The notes below the pieces were generated by a model. It was not told where the DNA came from. It was given only the letters and a program-made list of their open reading frames with translations, and did not search any database. This document shows, one piece after another, positions 9,469 through 17,087 of a stretch of DNA of 64,000 nt. Positions within the stretch are counted from its first letter, which is position 1. The number at the start of each line of letters is the position of its first letter. The stretch covers positions 1,207,429 through 1,271,428 of the forward strand of contig NZ_JRYR02000002.1 of the NCBI RefSeq assembly GCF_000807855.2. The letters run 5' to 3'. The translations under genes were made by a program, and so were the position numbers. Source of the stretch: Flammeovirga pacifica (GTDB lineage: Bacteria; Bacteroidota; Bacteroidia; Cytophagales; Flammeovirgaceae).

Positions 9469-9858
9469 ATGAAAAAAAACATTACAATTTTTATCACTTT
9501 ACTTCTTTTAAGTGCCTGTGGGCAAAAAGAGAGTAATAGTAAAGAACAAGGTCAAATGGTTGGTAACGATAAAGATGCCCATGGTTGTATAGCTTCTGCA
9601 GGTTATATATGGAGTGCACTTCAAAAAGAATGTGTTCGACCATGGGAAGCAGGTATTACCTTATCTCCTTCTAATGAAGGCCAAACAACCAATGCTTACA
9701 TTATCAAAAAAGCAGATGAGGCAGAACTGTTTTTACCCGATCAGCAAGGTAGTTTGATCATGAAGAAAACAAGCGAAGCAACGTATAGTGTTTCTGACTA
9801 TACTTTTGATGGGACTTCTTTAAAAGTAAAAAATACTGTTAAGTATACCTTGAAATAG
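9469..9858 (+). CDS. Small lipoprotein
   Basis: 129 residues. A signal peptide with lipobox LLSAC puts the lipidated cysteine near residue 17. The segment DAHGCIASAGYIWSALQKEC followed by VRPWE is a cysteine-paired motif I have seen in small Bacteroidota lipoproteins; its function is not known. The C-terminal half is beta-rich. It is likely envelope-anchored facing the periplasm and co-transcribed with the gene 15 bp upstream. Confidence 0.8.
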   Translation: MKKNITIFITLLLLSACGQKESNSKEQGQMVGNDKDAHGCIASAGYIWSALQKECVRPWEAGITLSPSNEGQTTNAYIIKKADEAELFLPDQQGSLIMKKTSEATYSVSDYTFDGTSLKVKNTVKYTLK

Positions 9859-9860
9859 CA

Positions 9861-9900
9861 AACAAAGACCCCAAAAGCAAAACCTTTGGGGTCTTTGTTT
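9861..9900 (+). terminator. Intrinsic terminator
   Basis: A 15-bp perfect stem (9861-9875 with 9885-9899, core AAAGACCCCAAA) with a 9-nt loop and a T-rich 3' side, directly after the lipoprotein stop. Confidence 0.85.
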
Positions 9901-9930
9901 CTCCCTTACATTTTTATAAACTATCAACTA

Positions 9931-10071
9931 CTAATGATTTATTTTTAGTTCTTTCAATCTCCAACTTTTTTGTGAATTGGATTGATCTATTGAAGAAAAA
10001 AAGTGAAATGATACGATTAGAAATAACGTGTATATTACTATTGTTATTATATTACTTTGAAACTTTTTCAT
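9931..10071 (-). CDS. Possible 46-residue single-pass membrane protein
   Basis: A short ORF starting at ATG 10071 with MKKFQSNIITIV, then a hydrophobic stretch (about 8-27) and a hydrophilic tail rich in S, Q and K. It lies 71 bp past the PCMD lipoprotein gene on the same strand and stops before the terminator of the convergent lipoprotein gene. The N-in, positive-start, single-helix layout is like real small membrane proteins, but such AT-rich sequence also gives hydrophobic ORFs by chance. Confidence 0.35.
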   Translation of the reverse strand: MKKFQSNIITIVIYTLFLIVSFHFFSSIDQSNSQKSWRLKELKINH

Positions 10072-10142
10072 GATTTTGATATTTATTTCATTCTAAATTT
10101 TATAAATTAAACTTGCCCAGAAAGTTATTTATCAAATGCTGA

Positions 10143-11471
10143 TTAATACTTTAGATCAAAGTTTTTTATTCTTAATTCGCTACCCACTCCTCCATTAAAA
10201 TTGGCACCATCAAAACTAGATGAGAAAACGACCACAATATGTGTGGGTTCTAAATCTGTTGATGCAAAGCCATGTTCTGGTAGTCTAGTGTTAGATGATG
10301 AAGGCATCATAAAAGGAGCTAAATCGTTATGATTGCCGTACAATAAAGGAATATTTAACTCTTTAAAATTCAACATCACTTCATCAGATCTAAACCAACC
10401 TGTCGCCAATCGGTATCTTTTCTCGTCATCACCACTTCCCTCTCTCACTTGTAATAATACATAGATGTCACATTGGTCTAAATCCCCTTTATATGTTTCT
10501 GGAATATATTGAATGTTTGTAGTAAAGCTTCTTGGTCTATCTGTAAATGGAATTCCAAAATCTGTTTGCACGTTTACCAAACCACTTCCTTGAATATCAC
10601 CCACAAATAAAGAACCTGCAGCCACAACACCTAAGGCTGAAGTTGTTTTTAATGTTGTGTATTCATAATTGTATATAGATGGAGAAGGATATACTGTTTC
10701 TACTCCTGTAGGAATAATTAAATCTGCAGCACCAACATCTCCTGATCTCCAAGGAGTAGTATCAAATTCTTCTCCCGGAAGATAGAATTTTCTACTATTA
10801 TTTGATTCATCACTTTTTCTACCTCCATAATACCAACTCATAAAATTTGAAAAGACTATCTGATCGCCTACAAGTTCAATGTTATCATCTTCATATAACA
10901 CTTCAATCGTCCATTCAATTCCTTCAAAAGATACTTTTTGAGGTGTTGTAAAATCTACCACTTCAAAAATATTGGGGACTGCTTCCACAGAAGTAGGAAA
11001 ATAATCAAATGATACTACTTTCAGTTGTTCTATCGATAGATTATTCGGTATTATAACTGTTATTTTTTGATTCAATTCGTCAATATCAGAAGAGATTTGC
11101 CCTTCTATTTCTAATTGATGAATGACAATATTAAAATCGTCTTCAATAACAGAAATACTCCATGTATAGTCTTGATAGGTAGTTACCATAAAGTCAATAC
11201 CCTGAGTAAAATCTGTCATTTCTTCTTTCTTTGGAGAAAAAGTACCTCCTTCAATGATATCAATATCAGCTACTTTTAACTGACTTAAATCTGTTCCATA
11301 AGGTACCTTAACCTCAATTGTCATGTGTTCATCAGAAATAATGGCATTACCTTTCTGCCCTTCTATTTGAAAAGAATTTACACTACCAAAAATATAAGGA
11401 TATGGAATATCATTTTTCAAACAAGAACTTAAAACTAATAAGCTGATGAAAGAGAATATATATTTTTGCAT
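10143..11471 (-). CDS. PCMD-domain surface lipoprotein
   Basis: 443 residues from ATG 11471, chosen over an in-frame ATG at 11498 because it gives a clean signal peptide with lipobox LSSC (C17) and follows the upstream stop by 4 bp. Residues about 20-200 hold two similar beta-sandwich units (FQIEGQKGNAIISDEHMTIE and HQLEIEGQISSDIDELNQKI), like DUF5018/Ig-type domains. The C-terminal half (FSNFMSWYYGGRKSDESNNS to LRIKNFDLKY) resembles the putative carbohydrate metabolism domain PCMD (PF13201). It is the last large gene of the run that begins with the efflux operon and may bind glycans at the surface. Confidence 0.75.
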   Translation of the reverse strand: MQKYIFSFISLLVLSSCLKNDIPYPYIFGSVNSFQIEGQKGNAIISDEHMTIEVKVPYGTDLSQLKVADIDIIEGGTFSPKKEEMTDFTQGIDFMVTTYQDYTWSISVIEDDFNIVIHQLEIEGQISSDIDELNQKITVIIPNNLSIEQLKVVSFDYFPTSVEAVPNIFEVVDFTTPQKVSFEGIEWTIEVLYEDDNIELVGDQIVFSNFMSWYYGGRKSDESNNSRKFYLPGEEFDTTPWRSGDVGAADLIIPTGVETVYPSPSIYNYEYTTLKTTSALGVVAAGSLFVGDIQGSGLVNVQTDFGIPFTDRPRSFTTNIQYIPETYKGDLDQCDIYVLLQVREGSGDDEKRYRLATGWFRSDEVMLNFKELNIPLLYGNHNDLAPFMMPSSSNTRLPEHGFASTDLEPTHIVVVFSSSFDGANFNGGVGSELRIKNFDLKY

Positions 11472-11475
11472 GATA

Positions 11476-12231
11476 TTATATGAATAACGATAAACCAATA
11501 TTTAAAGAGAAAATGTCCAAATCAAAGTTGGCACTACTTGTTCTTCTTGAACCTGTATTAATTTGATTTTCATTTTGATCGACATGTTTATAATTAAATC
11601 CGATCACATCCATTTTTACCTCAAGGGCCAGATTATTATTGACAAAGGCCACCATTCCTGGAGATAAACCAATATTAAGTTCATTTGTTGTCGTAAAAAT
11701 TCCTCTTATATCTTCTGCATGATCTCCATTCGACTTGTTTTTTGTCTGCCCATAACCATATGATATACCCACTTCATTAAATAAACCAAATCGGTTACTT
11801 TTACCTAAACTGATATAGTTTCTAATATAAAAAGAAGTATAAAATGTCTGAGATAATTGAGATAACCCTTCTATTGATAGGTTGATATCATCTCCTAGAT
11901 CAAGATGCAATTGATCAATTTCTAGACTGCTTTTCTGGTAGGTAAATCGCCCTCCAATAGCAAAATTGTCTTTAATAAAATACCCAAAGAAAGGACTTAC
12001 ACCGAAATTATGACCTCTTCCGTCCCATTGATTTAGGACTAAGAAACTATAATTATCATTCATGTGTTCCGAATAATTGATTGTTGCCCCTATCAACCAT
12101 TGGCCTTTAGGAATAAATGTCCTGTTGGTTATGCCTCTGTCAAAAGGATCTCCTTTATCTTCTGCAGAGGTACAAAAAGGAACAATGGTCATCATTAGGA
12201 TAATAAAAAGGCTTGTTATTAATTGTTTCAT
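11476..12231 (-). CDS. Outer-membrane beta-barrel protein
   Basis: 251 residues with an N-terminal signal peptide (MKQLITSLFIILMMTIVPFC region). The mature part has alternating polar/hydrophobic strands typical of an 8-10-stranded barrel (NYSFLVLNQWDGRGHNFGVS, FFGYFIKDNFAIGGRFTYQK, LDIFSLNIGLSLFI) and ends in a hydrophobic residue, as OmpA/OprF-like outer-membrane proteins do. It is 4 bp upstream of the PCMD lipoprotein and 17 bp downstream of a hypothetical gene, so these three form a tight cluster. The role is unknown; it could partner the lipoprotein at the surface. Confidence 0.75.
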   Translation of the reverse strand: MKQLITSLFIILMMTIVPFCTSAEDKGDPFDRGITNRTFIPKGQWLIGATINYSEHMNDNYSFLVLNQWDGRGHNFGVSPFFGYFIKDNFAIGGRFTYQKSSLEIDQLHLDLGDDINLSIEGLSQLSQTFYTSFYIRNYISLGKSNRFGLFNEVGISYGYGQTKNKSNGDHAEDIRGIFTTTNELNIGLSPGMVAFVNNNLALEVKMDVIGFNYKHVDQNENQINTGSRRTSSANFDLDIFSLNIGLSLFI

Positions 12232-12248
12232 TTTTTGATTGATAGTGA

Positions 12249-12788
12249 TTAGACAGTGGGTAGTTTATAGGATTTAATTTTTTCTTTTCTGTTCTTTTTA
12301 AGTTCTTTCCATGCTTTGCCTGTCAGACAGAATTGCTTATCAACTTTGATTTTTCTAACAATTGCTTGAGAAATAGGAATTGGAGTTACAATAAATATAA
12401 ATGGATTGATCACGACTCCTGCACACAAAGATCCTACGGCCATCGCTTTAGACAACTTCGCTTTTTTCATCTTTTTTGAATGATAATATTGCTTTGATTC
12501 TAAAGACAAATCCTGAATTTTAGCATACTCCTCCATAAAATTCGCAGTCTTTGAGTGCGTTTTATAAGATTCATATCTGATGTAATCGATCTCCTCTTTT
12601 TTTATCACTTTTTTTTCAGACTTACGGATAAAAACAAAGCTTTGATGATCACTAAAAGTTTTACCTTTTTTCCATTCTCTCTGTGTTACGGAAACTACCT
12701 CGCCCGTTTTTAAGTGCACGTTGATGTTGTCCATTTCCGTTGGCACTGACAAAGCAGAAACAACGGCTTGTATAACAATGATTGACAT
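12249..12788 (-). CDS. Hypothetical protein with internal membrane segment
   Basis: 179 residues, strongly basic and not recognised. The N-terminus MSIIVIQAVVSALSVPTEMD could be a short export signal. Residues 20-75 look beta-rich (HLKTGEVVSVTQREWKKGKT, then SFVFIRKSEKKVIKKEEIDY). A single hydrophobic region follows near 115-140 (AMAVGSLCAGVVINPFIFIV) before a basic tail. It leads the small cluster with the barrel protein and PCMD lipoprotein and lies 90 bp after the RND pump gene, so it may be transcribed with the pump or from its own promoter in the repeat-containing gap. Confidence 0.65.
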   Translation of the reverse strand: MSIIVIQAVVSALSVPTEMDNINVHLKTGEVVSVTQREWKKGKTFSDHQSFVFIRKSEKKVIKKEEIDYIRYESYKTHSKTANFMEEYAKIQDLSLESKQYYHSKKMKKAKLSKAMAVGSLCAGVVINPFIFIVTPIPISQAIVRKIKVDKQFCLTGKAWKELKKNRKEKIKSYKLPTV

Positions 12789-12811
12789 AAGATTAGTATT
12801 CTTAAATTGAT

Positions 12812-12853
12812 GATTAGATTAGATTAGATTTATTTTCGATTTGTTTGTTTGTT
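12812..12853. repeat. Short tandem repeats (GATTA and TTTG)
   Basis: GATTA repeated 3.8 times (12812-12830) and TTTG-type units repeated about 3.25 times (12841-12853) lie in the 90-bp gap between the RND pump gene and the gene cluster that follows it. The copy numbers are low, so slippage is possible but not shown. Confidence 0.6.
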
Positions 12854-12878
12854 AGTCTAGTCCTAGTTGTTAATTATG

Positions 12879-15800
12879 TTATGCTATCTTATTCGTTTTA
12901 AATAAAATACTATATAAAGCTGGGATAAAGATTAAAGTGATGATTGTACCGAACATCAACCCTACCATAATTGTAACGGCCATAGGTTCCCAAATTGCTC
13001 CTCCACCTAAATACAAAGGAATTAAACCAAGTACTGTAGTAAATGTAGCTAGAATAATTGGTCTGAAACGTTGTAAACAGGCATCGACAATGGCTTGTTT
13101 TGCTGGTTTCTTTAGTTCTTTCTCCTCTACTTCGATACGTTCTATTAAAACAATTGCATTATTGATTACTATACCTGCTAAAGAAATAATTCCTAAGAAA
13201 GCCATGAAACCAAATGGAACTTGGAAGATCAATAACCCTATCACCATTCCGATCACACCTAAAGGTATTGTACAAATAATGATACTCATTTTACGGAAAG
13301 AGTTGAATTGCATCACTAATAATATCACAATAATGAAAGCTGATAAAGGTAAGTATTGGAACACAGCACCCATATTTTCAGCACTTTCTTCTTCATCTCC
13401 ACCTAAGGTATAAGTATAACCTTTCCCCCAATTTTTATTTTCTTGTGCTAACCAAGGTTTCATTTCTGCCATGATACCATTTGCATTACCGTTCTCGGTT
13501 AATTCACATTCTACAGTAATTGTTCTTTTTAATTGTTCTCTTTTGATCTGAGTGTATTGCCACACTGGCACTACCTTAGCCACCTGACTTAACGGTACAC
13601 TTTTACCAGAATTCTGGCTGTAAACATTAGATGTTTGTAATACTGATAACGATATATTAGCACTCTCTTCGCTTTGTAATAAAATCGGAATTGATTTCTC
13701 GTCTTCTCTGTATTCTCCTATGGTATAACCATCTAAAATAGTTTGTAAAGACTCTGCAATATCTTGATTAGTAATGCCTGCTCTTTTGGCTTTACTCTGA
13801 TCAATCTCTATCACAAACTTTTTACCTTTCGGACCCCAATCATCTTTTACATTCTTAGTTCCTTCTACTTCAGAAAGTTGTTTTCTAATAGAAGTTGCGA
13901 TCACTTGTAATTGATCAGGATCGTTACCAGATACTTTAATTTCGATAGGTGCACCACCACCACCAGCTCCTAAAAGACCCGATTTAATATCGGCATCAGG
14001 GAATTTTAAGAAACAGTACGCATCAATTTTATTGATTAAATCTATATTGATCAATTGATCTGACGTATTCACTAAGATGTGTGCATAATTAGCATTAGGC
14101 TCATCTGCATTATATCCAAGATCATAAGAAGAAGGTCCTTCACCAATATATGTGGTCCAAGAAACAATTCCTTCTTCACGCATATCGTTTACCTTAAGTT
14201 CCTCATTAAAATATTTCTCTACTTCTTGTACAAGTTCTTGCGTAGCTTCAATTCTCGATCCCTGTGGTAAATTAATATCGATAGTTATCATGTTTCTATC
14301 ACTATTTGGGAAGAATAAAACATCTAATAATCCAAAAGATAAAATAGACAACACAAACATAGCTCCTACACTAAATACCACCGTCTTTTTATATTCTAAT
14401 GACCATAAAATCACTTGGTGATAACCTGATTTTAAGGCTTCAATCATTCGATCTAAAAACTTCTTTTTCCCTGCCTTTTGAGGAGATACTTTCATAAAGT
14501 AAACACACATTAAAGAGATAATACTTAGTGAAATAATCCAAGAAGAAATTAATGCTATAGAGATGACCGAGAAAATAGGTCCCATAATATCACCCATCAT
14601 AGATTCTGCCATGAAGAATGATAAGAAAGCGGCAGAAGTAGTTAATGTAGAAATTAAAAGTGGGTAGAATAACTCTTGAACAGAGTCAATTGCCGCTTTT
14701 TTCACCTCTAACCCTTCTTCCATCTTTACCATAATAGATTCTGCTACTACAATACCATTATCCACCATCATACCTAAAGCCATGATCAAAGCTGCTAAAG
14801 AAATCTGGTTGATTCCAAGATCAAGTAAGCCCATTACCATAAAAGTAGTGATGGTAACAATTGGAATTAAACTCGCAATGATCAAACCTGTTCTGAAGCC
14901 TAAGAAGATAAGCATAACAGCCAATACAATAAGAATAGATTGTACTAAATTACCCTCAAAGTCTGTGATTTTATGATCGATATAATGATCTAAAGAAGAA
15001 GTACGAGATACCTCTAAACCTACCGGCAATACTTCTTGATAAGCTTCGATAACTTGATCTACCTCTTCCCCTAAATGAAGAATATTTCTACCTTCTTTTA
15101 AAGAAATATGCAAAGTCATTCCTTGTTGACCATTGATCTTTACAATTTGTTTTTGAGGGTAGATATAGCCTTTCTTCACATCAGCAACATCTGAAAGTGT
15201 GATCACACTTCCTTTATTACCGATAGGAATAAGTACATTTTTAATATCTTCCACATCATTAAAATTTCCTGAAGGCTCTAAAACTATTCTTTCATTTTTA
15301 TAATTGATTTCTCCACCAGAATTTAAAATGTTTGTAGAACTAATCACCGACTTTAAACTACTTGATGTTAAACCATAATTTTTCAACTTGGCATTATCAA
15401 ATTTGATAAACACTCTCTCTTCTTGTACACCGTTGATCTCTACTTTAGCAGCAGCATCTAACATTATCAATTCATTTCTTAAATCATCAGCAAGTTCCTT
15501 CACTTCAGCATAAGAAAAACCGTCACTGGCAATCCCTACAACAATACCGAACACTTCTCCGATGCCTTCATCTTGTAAATCAGGATGAACATTGGCAGGA
15601 AGATCGTTCATCTTATCCAGCTTACGTCTTAGCCTATCCCACACAGACTGTAACTCTTCTGGAGTAACATCCATTTTTAGCTCAACTTGTACAACAGATA
15701 AACCTGTACGAGAATCACTAGATACCTTTTTTAACTCTGGTAATTCTTGAACAATTTTTTCTATTTTATCTGTTACTAACTCTTCTACTCTATCAGGACT

Positions 15801-15965
15801 TGCCCCAGGAAAAGCAGAAACGATAGTAGCAACACGTACAGTAAATGGAGGCATACTATCACGAGATAAGCCTTGATAAAAAACCATACCCATTAACATT
15901 ACAACGGCTAAAACACTAAGAACAATACGGTTTTTTTCGATAGAGAACTTTGCGAAATTAATCAT
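12879..15965 (-). CDS. RND efflux permease (AcrB/HAE-type)
   Basis: 1028 residues, the usual length of an RND inner-membrane pump. There is one N-terminal helix, a large periplasmic porter domain (about 35-330), a block of six helices (about 335-500), a second helix at about 525-545, a second porter domain, and a final helix block (about 850-1020). Helix 4 carries MALGMMVDNGIVVAESIM with the conserved aspartate of the proton relay. It exports substrates by proton antiport through a tripartite channel. The adaptor and outer-membrane genes lie immediately upstream in the same operon (31 and 11 bp gaps). The substrate is unknown. Confidence 0.93.
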   Translation of the reverse strand: MINFAKFSIEKNRIVLSVLAVVMLMGMVFYQGLSRDSMPPFTVRVATIVSAFPGASPDRVEELVTDKIEKIVQELPELKKVSSDSRTGLSVVQVELKMDVTPEELQSVWDRLRRKLDKMNDLPANVHPDLQDEGIGEVFGIVVGIASDGFSYAEVKELADDLRNELIMLDAAAKVEINGVQEERVFIKFDNAKLKNYGLTSSSLKSVISSTNILNSGGEINYKNERIVLEPSGNFNDVEDIKNVLIPIGNKGSVITLSDVADVKKGYIYPQKQIVKINGQQGMTLHISLKEGRNILHLGEEVDQVIEAYQEVLPVGLEVSRTSSLDHYIDHKITDFEGNLVQSILIVLAVMLIFLGFRTGLIIASLIPIVTITTFMVMGLLDLGINQISLAALIMALGMMVDNGIVVAESIMVKMEEGLEVKKAAIDSVQELFYPLLISTLTTSAAFLSFFMAESMMGDIMGPIFSVISIALISSWIISLSIISLMCVYFMKVSPQKAGKKKFLDRMIEALKSGYHQVILWSLEYKKTVVFSVGAMFVLSILSFGLLDVLFFPNSDRNMITIDINLPQGSRIEATQELVQEVEKYFNEELKVNDMREEGIVSWTTYIGEGPSSYDLGYNADEPNANYAHILVNTSDQLINIDLINKIDAYCFLKFPDADIKSGLLGAGGGGAPIEIKVSGNDPDQLQVIATSIRKQLSEVEGTKNVKDDWGPKGKKFVIEIDQSKAKRAGITNQDIAESLQTILDGYTIGEYREDEKSIPILLQSEESANISLSVLQTSNVYSQNSGKSVPLSQVAKVVPVWQYTQIKREQLKRTITVECELTENGNANGIMAEMKPWLAQENKNWGKGYTYTLGGDEEESAENMGAVFQYLPLSAFIIVILLVMQFNSFRKMSIIICTIPLGVIGMVIGLLIFQVPFGFMAFLGIISLAGIVINNAIVLIERIEVEEKELKKPAKQAIVDACLQRFRPIILATFTTVLGLIPLYLGGGAIWEPMAVTIMVGLMFGTIITLIFIPALYSILFKTNKIA

Positions 15966-15996
15966 GATATTTGATGAATAGTAGATGAGGTAATAA

Positions 15997-17076
15997 TTAT
16001 AATTTTACTGTTTGGCCACTTATCAATGTCTGTAGACCAGCGGTTACGATTATTTGTCCGACTTCGACACCACTATTGATTACCACTCCTCTATCGGTCA
16101 AATCTCCTACTTTTATATATTGTTTTGTCACTGTTCCTAAGCTATCTTCAAGAGGCTTAATGGCATACACAAAATTTCCTTTTGCATCCTCTCCAATGGC
16201 GCTTAATGGTAATACCATATTGTATTCTGAAGCGATATGCTCAAAGTCAAATTTCACATCTGAAAGCATACCTGGATGAATTTTTTTAGAAGAATCATTC
16301 AGTCTAATCTTCACAGGGAAAGTTGCATTTTCTCTATCCAAGATAGGTGAAACTTCAATCACTTTACCACTTACTGTTTGTTCTATAGACTTGAAAGTCA
16401 AAGTTGAATTCATCCCTACATAAATATTATTAATGGTATTTTCTGGTACTCCAACTTCTACATTTAAATCATTACCTGCATTTAATAAAATCACAGATTG
16501 TCCTGAACTTACTGTTTCATTCAAATTAGCATTTACTTCTGCTACCACTGCATCTTTTGGAGCGTAGATATAACCATTTCTTACTTGTTCTTTATCAATG
16601 GCTAATTTTCTTTCGGCAGAAGCATATTGATTGGAAGCATTCTCAAAAGCATTCATTACGCTTTGGTATTTACTTAAGGTATAATTTCCTTGCTCATATA
16701 ATTTTCTTCCTCTTTCAAATTCTGATTTTGCAGTATACATTTCAGATTTGGCTGTATTTAAAGCAGCTACAGATTGTTCGTAAGTTAACTTAGCTTGGAT
16801 ATTATCTAATTTCATTAATAATTCTCCTTGCTTAACATTCTGACCAACTTTTACATTTTTCTCAGTGATAATTCCAGAACTTCTAAAACTTAATTCCATT
16901 TCCTGATCTGCAACAGCTTTGCCACTATAAGACTTTGCATTATCTAAATCTGAGTAAGATACTTCTGTATAGCGAACTATTCTAAATACATTTTTTGCTT
17001 CTTGTTTCTCTTCTTTGCAAGAGGTATTAAAAATTAGAACAGTAAGGAAGAAGGCAACGATTGTAGTATTTTTCAT
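15997..17076 (-). CDS. RND efflux periplasmic adaptor (membrane fusion protein), lipoprotein
   Basis: 359 residues. Signal peptide with lipobox NTSC, lipidated at C20. The order is typical of MFP adaptors: a beta-barrel start, a lipoyl half (GIITEKNVKVGQNVKQGELL), a long alpha-hairpin (about 95-155, coiled coil), the second lipoyl half (GYIYAPKDAVVAEVNANLNE), then beta-barrel and membrane-proximal domains (GMLSDVKFDF). It joins the inner-membrane pump to the TolC-like channel. It sits between both partner genes in the operon. Confidence 0.93.
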   Translation of the reverse strand: MKNTTIVAFFLTVLIFNTSCKEEKQEAKNVFRIVRYTEVSYSDLDNAKSYSGKAVADQEMELSFRSSGIITEKNVKVGQNVKQGELLMKLDNIQAKLTYEQSVAALNTAKSEMYTAKSEFERGRKLYEQGNYTLSKYQSVMNAFENASNQYASAERKLAIDKEQVRNGYIYAPKDAVVAEVNANLNETVSSGQSVILLNAGNDLNVEVGVPENTINNIYVGMNSTLTFKSIEQTVSGKVIEVSPILDRENATFPVKIRLNDSSKKIHPGMLSDVKFDFEHIASEYNMVLPLSAIGEDAKGNFVYAIKPLEDSLGTVTKQYIKVGDLTDRGVVINSGVEVGQIIVTAGLQTLISGQTVKL

Positions 17077-17087
17077 TTTCTTTCGAA

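Noticed and set aside
12937-13413. 158-codon plus-strand ORF opposite the RND pump gene
   Set aside because: It is a shadow of the strongly supported RND reading frame.
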